Assembly: GCF_040215725.1 (NCBI RefSeq)
Contig: NZ_CP157967.1
Span: forward strand, 2,170,001 to 2,234,000
Direction of reading: 5' to 3'
DNA: 64,000 nucleotides
Source: Rhizobium sp. ZPR4
Lineage (GTDB): Bacteria > Pseudomonadota > Alphaproteobacteria > Rhizobiales > Rhizobiaceae
The notes beneath the pieces are model-generated. The model had not been told where the DNA came from, did not search any database, and saw only the letters and a program-made list of their open reading frames with translations. The translations under genes and the position numbers were made by a program. This document shows, one piece after another, positions 43,427 to 52,078 of the stretch (position 1 is its first letter; the number at the start of each line of letters is the position of its first letter).

Positions 43427-44566
43427 ATGACCGCGCCGCTGACCATCGCCGAACTGAAAACGCTTGCGCAGCGGCGCGTGCCGAAAATGTTTTTCCAGTA
43501 TGCCGATTCAGGTTCGTGGACGGAATCGACCTATCAGGCGAACGAAGCGGACTTTGCCAAGATCAAGCTGCGCCAGCGCGTCCTCGTCGACATGTCCGAC
43601 CGGTCGCTGGCAACCACCATGGTCGGGCAAAAGGCCTCCATGCCGGTGGCGTTGGCCCCGACCGGCCTTACCGGCATGCAGCATGCGGATGGCGAGATGC
43701 TGGCGGCGCGTGCCGCGGAGGAATTCGGCATTCCATTCACGCTGTCGACCATGAGTATCTGCTCGATCGAGGACATTGCATCGGTCACGAAGCAGCCCTT
43801 CTGGTTCCAGCTCTACGTCATGAAGGACCGCGATTTCGTCCTGAACCTCATCCAGCGCGCCAAGGCGGCGAAATGCTCGGCGCTGGTGCTGACGGCCGAC
43901 CTGCAGATCCTCGGCCAGCGCCATAACGACATCCGCAACGGGCTGTCTGCGCCGCCGAAGATGACGGTGAAGAATCTTTGGCAGATGACGACGCGGCCCG
44001 TCTGGTGCATGGGTATGCTGAAGACCAAGCGCCGCTCCTTCGGCAATATCATCGGTCATGCCAAGGATATTTCCGACATGACGACGCTGTCGCACTGGAC
44101 GCATTCGCAGTTCGACCCCAAGCTCTCCTGGAGCGATGTCGCCTGGATCAAGGAGCAATGGGGCGGCCCGCTTATCATCAAAGGCATTCTCGATGTCGAG
44201 GATGCAAGGGCCGCCGTCGACACCGGCGCCGACGCCATCATCGTCTCCAATCATGGCGGCCGGCAACTCGATGGCGCGCATTCCTCCATCAGCATGCTGC
44301 CACGGATCGTCGATGCTGTCGGAGACAAGATCGAAGTGCATATGGACGGCGGCATCCGCTCCGGCCAGGATGTGCTGAAGGCCGTAGCCCTCGGCGCCAA
44401 GGGCACCTTCATCGGCCGCCCCTTCCTCTATGGCCTAGGCGCCATGGGCAAGGAAGGCGTGACGCTTGCGCTCGAAATCATCCGCAAGGAGCTGGATATT
44501 TCCATGGCGCTCTGCGGCAAGCGGGATATCAAGGCCGTGGATCGGTCGATCCTGGCTGATTTCTAA
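43427..44566 (+). CDS. lldD: FMN-dependent alpha-hydroxy-acid dehydrogenase
   Basis: A 379-residue TIM-barrel flavoenzyme. APTGLTGMQHADGEMLAARAA, WFQLYVMKDR, the FMN Lys K252 (IIKGI), base H276 (SNHGGRQLDG) and GGIRSGQDVLKA are intact. L-lactate dehydrogenase (quinone) is the closest named function; glycolate or mandelate oxidation cannot be excluded. In this context it could process C2/C3 acids derived from purines. Its stop overlaps the convergent phosphoesterase stop by four bases. Confidence 0.88.
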   Translation: MTAPLTIAELKTLAQRRVPKMFFQYADSGSWTESTYQANEADFAKIKLRQRVLVDMSDRSLATTMVGQKASMPVALAPTGLTGMQHADGEMLAARAAEEFGIPFTLSTMSICSIEDIASVTKQPFWFQLYVMKDRDFVLNLIQRAKAAKCSALVLTADLQILGQRHNDIRNGLSAPPKMTVKNLWQMTTRPVWCMGMLKTKRRSFGNIIGHAKDISDMTTLSHWTHSQFDPKLSWSDVAWIKEQWGGPLIIKGILDVEDARAAVDTGADAIIVSNHGGRQLDGAHSSISMLPRIVDAVGDKIEVHMDGGIRSGQDVLKAVALGAKGTFIGRPFLYGLGAMGKEGVTLALEIIRKELDISMALCGKRDIKAVDRSILADF

Positions 44567-45303
44567 CGCAGCCAGCCCGTCGCCAGGCCGCTCGCCCACT
44601 CCTCGCGGCCATTCTGCGACGCAAGCTTCGCCATCGCCATGTGATCGTAGGCGACCTGCCGGAAGGCCGGCAGCCACGCGTCGCCTGTCTTTTCCAGAAT
44701 GGCATAGGAGGCAAAGGGATGACCGGCCTCTACCTTGTGATAATAGGGCAGATCGTCATCATAGGCCGGGCAGCCGACACTGCCGGGATTGACGATCAGG
44801 GGGCCGTCGGAAAGGCGAACGGCGCGTGGAATGTGACTATGACCGCACAGGATCAATGGAAAATCGATACCGGCGGCCAGCGCCTCGATCTCCTCCAAAG
44901 GCTTCAGATAGACCTGACCGTCCGGCGAGACGGATTCGAGCCAATAGACATTGTCATCAGCCGGCGTCGCATGGCAAAGATAGGCCTCATCCAGATGGAT
45001 CGCACTGACGGGCAAGGCGCGCAGCCATTCGAGATGGCGTTCCGTCAGTTCGGAATGCGCAGCCCGATCTGAAACATGCATCGCCTCGGGCGCCCGATCG
45101 ATCAGATACCGATCATGATTGCCGCGCACGGTCAGCGCATTCAGCTCCAACAGCAGGTCCGCCGTTTTTCCCGCCGTCAGTGGCCCGCTAAAGCAATCGC
45201 CAAGATTGACGATATCGCTGATACCCTGCCTGCGGATATCCGCAAGCACCGCTTCGAGCGCAAGGTGGTTACCGTGAATATCCGCGATAGCTGCAAAACG
45301 CAT
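44563..45303 (-). CDS. YfcE/MJ0936-like metallophosphoesterase
   Basis: A 246-residue calcineurin-like enzyme: ADIHGNHLALEAVL, NLGDCFSGP, VRGNHDRYLID, LCGHSHIPRA and VNPGSVGCPAYDD give the full two-metal site. Such proteins hydrolyse phosphodiesters or Ap4A-like nucleotides. It follows uraH by three bases and so is the last gene of the purine minus-strand operon, but has no clear step in the pathway. Confidence 0.87.
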   Translation of the reverse strand: MRFAAIADIHGNHLALEAVLADIRRQGISDIVNLGDCFSGPLTAGKTADLLLELNALTVRGNHDRYLIDRAPEAMHVSDRAAHSELTERHLEWLRALPVSAIHLDEAYLCHATPADDNVYWLESVSPDGQVYLKPLEEIEALAAGIDFPLILCGHSHIPRAVRLSDGPLIVNPGSVGCPAYDDDLPYYHKVEAGHPFASYAILEKTGDAWLPAFRQVAYDHMAMAKLASQNGREEWASGLATGWLR

Positions 45304-45306
45304 ATC

Positions 45307-45663
45307 TCAGCTCCCGCGATAGGTGGAATAGCCATAGGGCGAAATCAGCAGCGGCACATGGTAATGCGCCATCGTGTCGGCGATGCCAAACCGGATCGGC
45401 ACAAGATCGAGGAAAGCCGGCTCCGGCAGCTTGGTGCCGCTGGCACGCAGATAGTCTCCAGCGCGGAACAGCAATTCATAGGTGCCAGCGACGAAACTGT
45501 CGTCGATCAGGATGGGACCGCCATCCACGCGCCCATCGGCATTGGTCGTGACCATCTTCAAGTGCGTGCGGGCGTCGCCTTCGATCCTGAAGAGATCGAT
45601 CACCAGGCCTTCGGCCGGCTTGCCGAGAGCAGTATCGAGCACATGAGTGGTCAGTCCGGTCAT
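45307..45663 (-). CDS. uraH: 5-hydroxyisourate hydrolase
   Basis: A 118-residue transthyretin-like enzyme (HIUase) that opens 5-hydroxyisourate to OHCU. Catalytic His is in [10 protein letters not shown], and the C-terminus ends YGYSTYRGS, the tetrapeptide that separates enzymes from transthyretins. It overlaps allA by four bases. Confidence 0.96.
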   Translation of the reverse strand: MTGLTTHVLDTALGKPAEGLVIDLFRIEGDARTHLKMVTTNADGRVDGGPILIDDSFVAGTYELLFRAGDYLRASGTKLPEPAFLDLVPIRFGIADTMAHYHVPLLISPYGYSTYRGS

Positions 45664-46160
45664 AGCGTTGGTGCTCCAATAATGAAGGGCGTCTCGAAGA
45701 AATATTCCTCGAGATTGTTTCCCGGCCCATCGCGATCCACGATAAGGAAATCGCTCTGCTCGTCGAGCGCCATCAGCGGAAAATGCCAGACATTGACCCG
45801 GTAATTCACGCCCTGGTCGCCTCGCGCCAGGAAAACCTGCGGCCGACCCGGCTTGCCGCCATCATCCTCTGCAACAACGACGAGGAACGGCCGGCCGTTC
45901 AGCGGCACGAAGCACTGGCTGCCGAAAGGATGGCGCTCCATCATGTCGATCGAGAAGGGAAAGGCGCGCGGCTGGCCGCGAAAGAGATTCAGGATCACCC
46001 GCGCCCCGTCTCCGGCAGCTTCGGCATTCGACAATGCATGGAAACGCTCGGTCGTGCCACCGTTGATATATCGCATGGTTGCAGGATCGGCCTCGATCAC
46101 ATCGCCGAAGGGTGCGAACGTGGCCTTTGTCAAAGGAAGGATGTCTAGATGCTGTGTCAT
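45660..46160 (-). CDS. allA: ureidoglycolate lyase
   Basis: A 166-residue cupin-like enzyme releasing glyoxylate and urea from ureidoglycolate. [55 protein letters not shown] (here DQGVNYR) and [16 protein letters not shown] are typical. The step before it, allantoate to ureidoglycolate, is not encoded in the window. Confidence 0.93.
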   Translation of the reverse strand: MTQHLDILPLTKATFAPFGDVIEADPATMRYINGGTTERFHALSNAEAAGDGARVILNLFRGQPRAFPFSIDMMERHPFGSQCFVPLNGRPFLVVVAEDDGGKPGRPQVFLARGDQGVNYRVNVWHFPLMALDEQSDFLIVDRDGPGNNLEEYFFETPFIIGAPTL

Positions 46161-46167
46161 TGACTGA

Positions 46168-46530
46168 TTATTCGCCTTCCGCTCGCCAATGGCGAATGGA
46201 GTCCAGTTGCAGGAGCAACTCCGGAAGAGATTTGTGGGCGATGTCCCACAGGGCCGTCAACTCGATGTCGACATACCCTTGCGCAATCCGATTCCGGAAG
46301 TCCTGCATCACATGCCAAGGCAGCTCCGGATGGTCAACGACAAACTCCGGATATTCCTCCGCAATGCGCGCGGCCGCCTCGCCGACCAGCAGGAGATTCA
46401 TGCCGATGGCGCGCTGTTTTTCGACAGTCTTGAGAAATGCGGCTTGATCGATTCCCTGAAGAAATTGACACGCTTCGAAGGCAGCCCGCTGCATGCGATC
46501 CAGATACGTGATCAGCCGATCCAAACTCAT
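46168..46530 (-). CDS. HepT-like HEPN protein (DUF86) with altered catalytic motif
   Basis: A 120-residue helical protein from the ATG at 46528-46530 (frame open to 46557). [17 protein letters not shown] and [21 protein letters not shown] match HepT/DUF86. The RNase motif RX4HXY reads R79-NRIA-Q84-G-Y86: the His is Gln. The nucleotidyltransferase antitoxin MntA normally overlaps the 5' end, but no GSRARG-type sequence is seen in 46531-46753. It stands between uraD and allA, interrupting the purine order, and looks like an inactivated toxin remnant. Confidence 0.82.
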   Translation of the reverse strand: MSLDRLITYLDRMQRAAFEACQFLQGIDQAAFLKTVEKQRAIGMNLLLVGEAAARIAEEYPEFVVDHPELPWHVMQDFRNRIAQGYVDIELTALWDIAHKSLPELLLQLDSIRHWRAEGE

Positions 46531-46753
46531 GCCGGCTTCACTTCGCAGACGATGCACAATGTCTTCGCACCACGCCGCCCGGCGTTACCTGTCGTCCATT
46601 CGCTTCTGTCCATGAACAATGCTTTCCACCGCCTCATCGCAGCATCCCACCATCGGATACTAGGCCATGAGTGCGCTGAAAAACAACGTTTACGTTCCAG
46701 GGGAAATTTGCGCGAAAGCGCGGATAGGAAAGAGGCGGCCCGCAGGCCGCGCA
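46531..46753. other. intergenic stretch between uraD and hepT-like gene
   Basis: 223 bases with several interrupted frames. I looked for an MntA-type nucleotidyltransferase and found none. The minus-strand frame of the HEPN gene continues about 17 codons above its ATG (WCEDIVHRLRSEAG) to a TAA, which may be vestigial coding sequence. Confidence 0.4.
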
Positions 46754-47251
46754 TCAGGCTTCGGGAAGCATGGACTGCAGGCGCAAAAGAGCGATCTTCT
46801 CGACCTGAGCGGCGGCCGTCGCAAATTCAGCATCCCGACCATTGCCGATCCGGGTTTCGAAGGCTGCGAGAATATCGTCCTTGCCGAGTCCCTTGACTGC
46901 GATGATGAAGGGAAAACCGAACTTGGTCACATAGGCCGAATTGAGCTCGGTAAATCGGGCATGCTCCTCGGGGCTCAGCCGATCGAGCCCGGCCCCGGCC
47001 TGCTCCTTGCGACTATCCTCGGTCAGTTGGCCGGCAATCGCCAGCCGGCCCGCAAGATCAGGGTGAGCCTGCAGAACGCCAAGCCGCTCCGCCTCGCTGG
47101 CAGCGCGGAAGGCCCGCGCCAGGGCTGAATGTACGCCGCCTGAGGTCAATGGTTCGGCGATAGCGCCCTGATCATAGGCGCGCTCAGCGACAAAAGGCGA
47201 ATGTTCGAAGACGCCGCCGAAGCGGCCGACAAAATCGTCCCGCGAGATCAT
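46754..47251 (-). CDS. uraD: OHCU decarboxylase
   Basis: A 165-residue enzyme that decarboxylates 2-oxo-4-hydroxy-4-carboxy-5-ureidoimidazoline to S-allantoin. The catalytic His region is in GGVFEHSPFVAERA, with LQAHPDLAGRLA, QLTEDSRKEQAGAGLDRL and FNxAY-like ELNSAYVTKFGFPFIIAVKG. The ATG at 47249-47251 lies two bases from the puuE stop and has GGAGG upstream; an ATG at 47284 is less likely. Confidence 0.93.
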   Translation of the reverse strand: MISRDDFVGRFGGVFEHSPFVAERAYDQGAIAEPLTSGGVHSALARAFRAASEAERLGVLQAHPDLAGRLAIAGQLTEDSRKEQAGAGLDRLSPEEHARFTELNSAYVTKFGFPFIIAVKGLGKDDILAAFETRIGNGRDAEFATAAAQVEKIALLRLQSMLPEA

Positions 47252-47252
47252 A

Positions 47253-48176
47253 TCAGCGCGCGCCTCCAGGAAGGTGATTCTCATACCAGTGGTTGGCGAT
47301 CTCGATCCGCTTCGGGATCCACACCTTATCGTGCTTCTGCACATATTCGATGAACCGCCGCAGTGCAGCGGCGCGGCCAGGACGACCGACAAGGCGGCAA
47401 TGCAAACCCACGGACATCATCTTCGGGCTGCCTTGCTTGCCCTCTTCATAGAGCGTGTCGAAGGCATCCTTGAGATAGGTGAAGAACTGGTCGCCCGAAT
47501 TGAAACCCTGCGGCGTCGCAAAGCGCATATCGTTGGTTTCGAGCGTATAGGGGATGATCAGGAACGGCTTGCCGTTCAGACCATCGACCCAGAAGGGCAG
47601 ATCATCGGCATAGGAATCGGAGGAATAGAGGAAACCGCCCTCCTCCATCACGAGCCGCAGCGTATTATCGGACGGCTTGCCCTGGTACATGCCGTAGGGC
47701 CGCTCGCCGGTGAGTTCGGTATGTAGCCGCACGGCCTCGAGAATGTGCTTGCGCTCCAGATCCTCTGAAAAGTCCTTATATTCCAGCCAGCGATAGCCGT
47801 GGCTGGCAATTTCCCAGCCGGCTTCCTTCATGGCGGCAACCGCTTCCGGGTTGCGGGCCATGGCAAGCGTCACGCCATAGACGGTCGCCTGCACCTTGAG
47901 TTCGGTGAACATGCGCCATAGCCGCCAAAAGCCGGCGCGCGAACCATATTCATAGATCGATTCCATGTTGAGATTGCGCTGGTTCGGCCATGAAGCCGCC
48001 CCGACGATCTCGGAGAGCAGGTTTTCAGAGCTGGCATCACCGTCGAGAATGCAGCTTTCCCCACCCTCTTCATAGTTGATCACGAATTGCACGGCGACGC
48101 GTGCGTCGCCAGGCCATTTCGGGTCCGGCGTATTGCGGCCGTAGCCGATGAGATTACGGGGATAGATTTCCGACAT
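47253..48176 (-). CDS. puuE: PuuE-type allantoinase (polysaccharide deacetylase family)
   Basis: A 307-residue cofactor-independent allantoinase that hydrolyses allantoin to allantoate. Start ATG at 48174-48176 (GAAGG before it), then NLIGYGRNTPDPKWPGDARVAVQFVINYEEGGE, IASHGYRWLEYKDF and YSSDSYADDLPFW, all characteristic of PuuE. It is co-transcribed with uraD. Confidence 0.95.
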   Translation of the reverse strand: MSEIYPRNLIGYGRNTPDPKWPGDARVAVQFVINYEEGGESCILDGDASSENLLSEIVGAASWPNQRNLNMESIYEYGSRAGFWRLWRMFTELKVQATVYGVTLAMARNPEAVAAMKEAGWEIASHGYRWLEYKDFSEDLERKHILEAVRLHTELTGERPYGMYQGKPSDNTLRLVMEEGGFLYSSDSYADDLPFWVDGLNGKPFLIIPYTLETNDMRFATPQGFNSGDQFFTYLKDAFDTLYEEGKQGSPKMMSVGLHCRLVGRPGRAAALRRFIEYVQKHDKVWIPKRIEIANHWYENHLPGGAR

Positions 48177-48292
48177 TAGATGCACCTTCTCTGATCGAGG
48201 AACGGTAGCATCCATGCCGGGAAAGTCGAGACGGAAACTGGGAAAATCACTTTCGCTTCAAAGCGAGGTATTGGCGCGCGCCAGTCGCCAAT

Positions 48293-49000
48293 CTAGGCGA
48301 TCTTGCGGGCGCTGACCTTTCCCATCGGATGCAGCGAGTGCACACGGAAAGGACCGCCCGCCCCGTCTTCCATCATAAGCGCGATATTGGCTACGGGAAC
48401 GGGCGCAGCCAGGGCCGGCTCGAAGAATTCGCGCAAAGCACGCTCGATGCGCACCATGTCGGCGGGGCTAACCGTGCCCGTCAGCATCATCTGGAAGCGG
48501 AACTCGTCCATGACATGCGGATGCCCCCAGCGATGCAGATTGGCAAATTGCGTCGCCGACAGGCTATCCGGATCGATGCGCTCGATTTCCGCTTCGCTCA
48601 GGGGAGCCCTGTATTGATCGAAGGTCTGCACCAGCGATGCCGCCAGGAAATGCATCTGCTGGCTTGGCACGGAAGGAACGAGGCCTAGTGCACCGCCGAG
48701 CCGCGCGACCTCAAGCCTTGGAATTTCGAAGGGCGCAACCGTGCCGGAAAACCGCATCAGGTCGCGCAGCAGCGCTGCCTCTGACATATCTTCGGCCAGC
48801 CGGAACGGCGCCTTGAGCAAACCCATGAAGCCATAGCGGCGCGGAACTGCGGTGTAGAAAGCGATCTCGTGGATGCCGAGCCCGCGGATCGCAGGCGGGT
48901 CGACCATCTCGCCAGAATAGACGTTGCGGCCGAGCCAATTCGCCGCCACAAGCGTCAGCGGATCACTCGCAGACGGTGTGAAGCAAATGGCATACCGCAT
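48293..49000 (-). CDS. DUF1045 protein with both 2H motifs lost
   Basis: A 235-residue DUF1045 protein. The family belongs to the 2H phosphoesterases and usually carries two HxT motifs, in contexts like RYGFHxTLKAPFRLA and EFRFHxTLTG. Here they read RYGFMGLLKAPFRLA (M59-G-L61) and EFRFQMMLTG (Q170-M-M172), so neither catalytic His nor Thr remains, while the surrounding framework is conserved. The gene is at the head of the puuE-uraD side of the purine cluster. Binding without catalysis is the likely state. Confidence 0.85.
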   Translation of the reverse strand: MRYAICFTPSASDPLTLVAANWLGRNVYSGEMVDPPAIRGLGIHEIAFYTAVPRRYGFMGLLKAPFRLAEDMSEAALLRDLMRFSGTVAPFEIPRLEVARLGGALGLVPSVPSQQMHFLAASLVQTFDQYRAPLSEAEIERIDPDSLSATQFANLHRWGHPHVMDEFRFQMMLTGTVSPADMVRIERALREFFEPALAAPVPVANIALMMEDGAGGPFRVHSLHPMGKVSARKIA

Positions 49001-49103
49001 AAAATTCCTCCAGGGCGTAACATCAGGCGGACCGAACCGGCACCGATGGCCAAGGAGATAGGTGATTTGCGTGACAGATTGACGACCCGAAAGAGGCGTA
49101 AAT

Positions 49104-50288
49104 TCACGTTTTATGTGAAATGACTGAAATATGACTTGCTAAAGTGAAACTCTGCGGCAACTTGAAGCAACCGGGCGCGCCCGCCGCCTCCCGCACGGCT
49201 GCCTCTGCCAGCCGATGCGCCAGCCCAAAGCTCACCTTGAAGCCACCCGTCAGCGCAATCAACGCGGGGTGATCGGGATGCGCACCCACCATCGGATCGC
49301 GGTCCACGGCCTTTGGACGCAGGCCCGCCCAGCGCTCGACCACCTCCGCACCGGCAAGCACCGGCGCCATGGCACGTGCCGCTGCAAGCAGATCGTCGAG
49401 TTGCCCATCGGTCGACAGGGGATTGTCGAACCGATTCTCACTCGTGCTGCCGACCGCGACCAAACCATTCTCATGCGGGACGATATAGAGGCCATCACGG
49501 AAGATAACGGGCAAGCCACCGCCGACATCGGCCTTCAGCATCGCCGCCTGTCCCTTGACCGCTTGGCCGAGCGAGGCTTTGCGTCCCTCCGTCAATTCAT
49601 CAAGGATTGGAAACGAGCGGTAGCCGGCCGAAAGGATGCAACGGCCGAAGCGAATGTCGCCCTCATTCGTGCGTACCAGACCTTTGTCCGGGTCGATGCT
49701 GTCGACGGCAACGCCCTCGGCGAGCCGGACGTGCCGCGCCCCGGCCAGAAATTTGCAAAGCACCTCCAGTAAAGCGCGGGGAGCGACGCGCGCGGCCAGG
49801 GTATCGTAGACAAATCCGCTTTCAGCGAGCGAAGGCTCGATCCAGCCCTCGACAGGTGCAGCATTTAGCACATGCCAATGAAACCGGCGCGCGCCATGCC
49901 GCCAATGCGTTTCCGCATCTTGGGAATGACCAAGCGCGATCTGCCTCAGATGCGGCTTCGGCAACGGAATGAGGCGACCGGCGCGACGATAGCCTGCCGA
50001 AAGCCCGGTCTCCGCCTCCAAGATCGCAATCTCCTCCTCCAGCGCGACAAGCGCGTCGAACTGAAACTGCTTCTTCTCCGACCATTTATCCGGCATATGC
50101 GGCATCAGCGCGCCGAGCAGGCCGCCGCTCGCCCCTTGTCCGAATTGGCCGGCGTCAACGAGCAGCGACCGAATGCCAAGGCGCTCGGCACGAACGGCGG
50201 CCCACAGGCCCATAATCCCGCCCCCAACGATCAGCAGATCGACGGACGATTGACCGGCAGGTCTCAGAGGATTATCGGCTCTTTCCAT
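49104..50288 (-). CDS. FAD-dependent oxidoreductase related to MnmC C-domain
   Basis: A 394-residue DAO-family oxidoreductase from the ATG at 50286-50288. VDLLIVGGGIMGLWAA is the dinucleotide fold, SGGLLGALMPHMP and the C-terminal GLRPKAVDRDPMVGAHPDHPALIALTGGFKVSFGLAH are typical of the FAD domain. Position next to mnmD suggests the separate MnmC(o) activity that removes the carboxymethyl group from cmnm5U34 in tRNA. Glycine oxidase-like function remains possible. Its start codon overlaps that of mnmD on the other strand. Confidence 0.8.
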   Translation of the reverse strand: MERADNPLRPAGQSSVDLLIVGGGIMGLWAAVRAERLGIRSLLVDAGQFGQGASGGLLGALMPHMPDKWSEKKQFQFDALVALEEEIAILEAETGLSAGYRRAGRLIPLPKPHLRQIALGHSQDAETHWRHGARRFHWHVLNAAPVEGWIEPSLAESGFVYDTLAARVAPRALLEVLCKFLAGARHVRLAEGVAVDSIDPDKGLVRTNEGDIRFGRCILSAGYRSFPILDELTEGRKASLGQAVKGQAAMLKADVGGGLPVIFRDGLYIVPHENGLVAVGSTSENRFDNPLSTDGQLDDLLAAARAMAPVLAGAEVVERWAGLRPKAVDRDPMVGAHPDHPALIALTGGFKVSFGLAHRLAEAAVREAAGAPGCFKLPQSFTLASHISVISHKT

Positions 50289-51021
50289 GACAGATCCAGT
50301 TTCCGATCGGACCGCAGCGTCCGAAACCAATGCGGCAAGCCCGGAGCTCGAATGGCGCGACGGCGATATGCCCTATTCGACCGCATTTGGCGACCATTTT
50401 TATTGCCAGACGGACGGTAGGCTGGAATGCGGCCACGTCTTTCTGTCCGGCAATCGCCTGCCCGACCGCTGGCAGGGTCGGCAAGATTTTCTCATTGGCG
50501 AACTCGGTTTCGGCACCGGCCTGAACTTCTGCGAGACCTGGCGCCAATGGCGGCAGCTGGCCGCTCCGGGTGCGAACCTGCACTTCATGTCCTTCGAACT
50601 CTACCCCATGCGGGCCGAAGAGATCGACCGCGCGCTGTCGCACTGGCCCGAAATCGACGGCGAGCGCCGGGCGCTTGCCGCCGCCTGGCCGGACCACCCA
50701 CAGGGTGTCGTGTCGCTGAAGCTCGGTGCGAATACGCGCCTCAGCGTCGTCTGCGGGCCGGCCCTTGAAGGCGTGCGCGACGCCCGGCCGGGCTTCGATG
50801 CCTGGTATCTCGATGGCTTCGCACCGTCGCGCAACGCCGACATGTGGTCGCCGGAACTGATGCAGACGCTCTACGACAAGACGGTTCCGAACGGCACCTT
50901 CGCCACCTATGCAGCCGCCGGCTTCGTACGGCGAAACCTGCAAGCCGCCGGATTTATCGTGGAGCGGCGCCAAGGCTTTGCTGGCAAGCGCGAAATGCTT
51001 TGCGGCCTCAAGCAGGCCTGA
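50287..51021 (+). CDS. mnmD: tRNA (mnm5s2U34) methyltransferase MnmD-type (DUF752)
   Basis: A 244-residue SAM methyltransferase: LEWRDGDMPYSTAFGDHFYCQTDGRLE, then FLIGELGFGTGLNF (SAM site), WYLDGFAPSRNADMWSPELMQTL and FATYAAAGFVRRNLQAAGF are the DUF752 signature. It methylates nm5U34 to mnm5U34 in tRNA. In E. coli this is fused to the FAD domain as MnmC; here the two are separate divergent genes whose ATGs share two bases. Confidence 0.92.
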   Translation: MTDPVSDRTAASETNAASPELEWRDGDMPYSTAFGDHFYCQTDGRLECGHVFLSGNRLPDRWQGRQDFLIGELGFGTGLNFCETWRQWRQLAAPGANLHFMSFELYPMRAEEIDRALSHWPEIDGERRALAAAWPDHPQGVVSLKLGANTRLSVVCGPALEGVRDARPGFDAWYLDGFAPSRNADMWSPELMQTLYDKTVPNGTFATYAAAGFVRRNLQAAGFIVERRQGFAGKREMLCGLKQA

Positions 51022-51065
51022 GCCCGGCGCTCAAGTACCGAGCCAGGCGTCAGCATCTTAAGGGC

Positions 51066-52001
51066 TCAGATGAGCTCACCAAGATGCTGACGAACCCATT
51101 TGGCCTCTTCCGAGGCCGTCCGCCGGAAGTGCCGTTTGAAGTCCCGACTGAACTGAGCGGGGCTGACGTAGCCGACCGACGCCGCCACCTCCGCAATCGT
51201 CCCGCTTTGACGCGCGATCATCAACCGCGCCTCGTGAAGCCGCATCGCCTTCACATATTGGATCGGACTGCTGCCCGTCAGGGCCTTGAAATGGACGTGA
51301 TAGGAGGGAACGCTCATCCCCGCTTCACGCGCCAGCGCGGCAACCGAAATCTCGGAACTGTAGGTTTCACGCAATCGGGTCAGGCTTTGCACGATCTTCC
51401 CGGAAACGCCCTGTTGCTGAAGGGCTGAGATCATCGCGCCGCCCTGCGGGCCGACGAGGACCCGGTAGTGCAGTTCGCGCAATATGCCGGCGCCCAGAAC
51501 CGCAAGCTCGACGGGATCGCGCAGCGCCCGCAGCAAACGCAGCACGACATCCTCGATCATCGGCTCCATCCTGCTCGATATCAGGCTTCTCACTGCACCG
51601 GCCACTGGTTCGGACTGCCTCGCCCCCAAGTCAGAGGCGATCTCGGCAGCGAGAAGCATGTCGAACTCGAGATAAACAGCAAGCAAAGGGCGTTCTGCGC
51701 TGGCTGACGATTCCATCCGGAACGGAACGGGCACCGACACGGCCAGATAATGCTCCTCATCGTAGAGATAGATCTCGCCTTCCAGCATGCCCTGCTTTCG
51801 GCCTTGCAGAACGAATACCGCGCCCGGCTTGTAGAGCACGGGGACATCGCAAAGGACCGCCTCTGTTCTGAGAATGCGGACTCCGGCAAGCGCCGTCGGA
51901 TTGTATCCCTGACCGGGCGCAAGAAGTCCCGCCAGCTCCACCAACTCCCGGCGCCTCGACCCTTCGTCTTTCTGTTTCATAGGATTTGGCAAGATACTCA
52001 T
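51066..52001 (-). CDS. AraC-family transcriptional regulator
   Basis: A 311-residue protein with an AraC_N-type cupin domain (GVRILRTEAVLCDVPVLYKPGAVFVLQGRKQG) and C-terminal double helix-turn-helix (ISVAALAREAGMSVPSYHVHFKALTGSSPIQYVKAMRLHEARLMI, GYVSPAQFSRDFKRHF). Divergent from an SDR, whose expression it most likely controls. ATG at 51999-52001 has no strong ribosome site; M8 at 51980 is an alternative. Confidence 0.9.
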   Translation of the reverse strand: MSILPNPMKQKDEGSRRRELVELAGLLAPGQGYNPTALAGVRILRTEAVLCDVPVLYKPGAVFVLQGRKQGMLEGEIYLYDEEHYLAVSVPVPFRMESSASAERPLLAVYLEFDMLLAAEIASDLGARQSEPVAGAVRSLISSRMEPMIEDVVLRLLRALRDPVELAVLGAGILRELHYRVLVGPQGGAMISALQQQGVSGKIVQSLTRLRETYSSEISVAALAREAGMSVPSYHVHFKALTGSSPIQYVKAMRLHEARLMIARQSGTIAEVAASVGYVSPAQFSRDFKRHFRRTASEEAKWVRQHLGELI

Positions 52002-52078
52002 AGTTTTCGCGATCGCTGACGGCAGTCTGAAAGATTATCAGTCATGACTATCGACCAATCAAGAAGAGAACACCAATC

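Noticed and set aside
46527..46754. Minus-strand frame before the HEPN gene as a possible mntA antitoxin
   Set aside because: No nucleotidyltransferase motif, and composition is unlike a folded protein.
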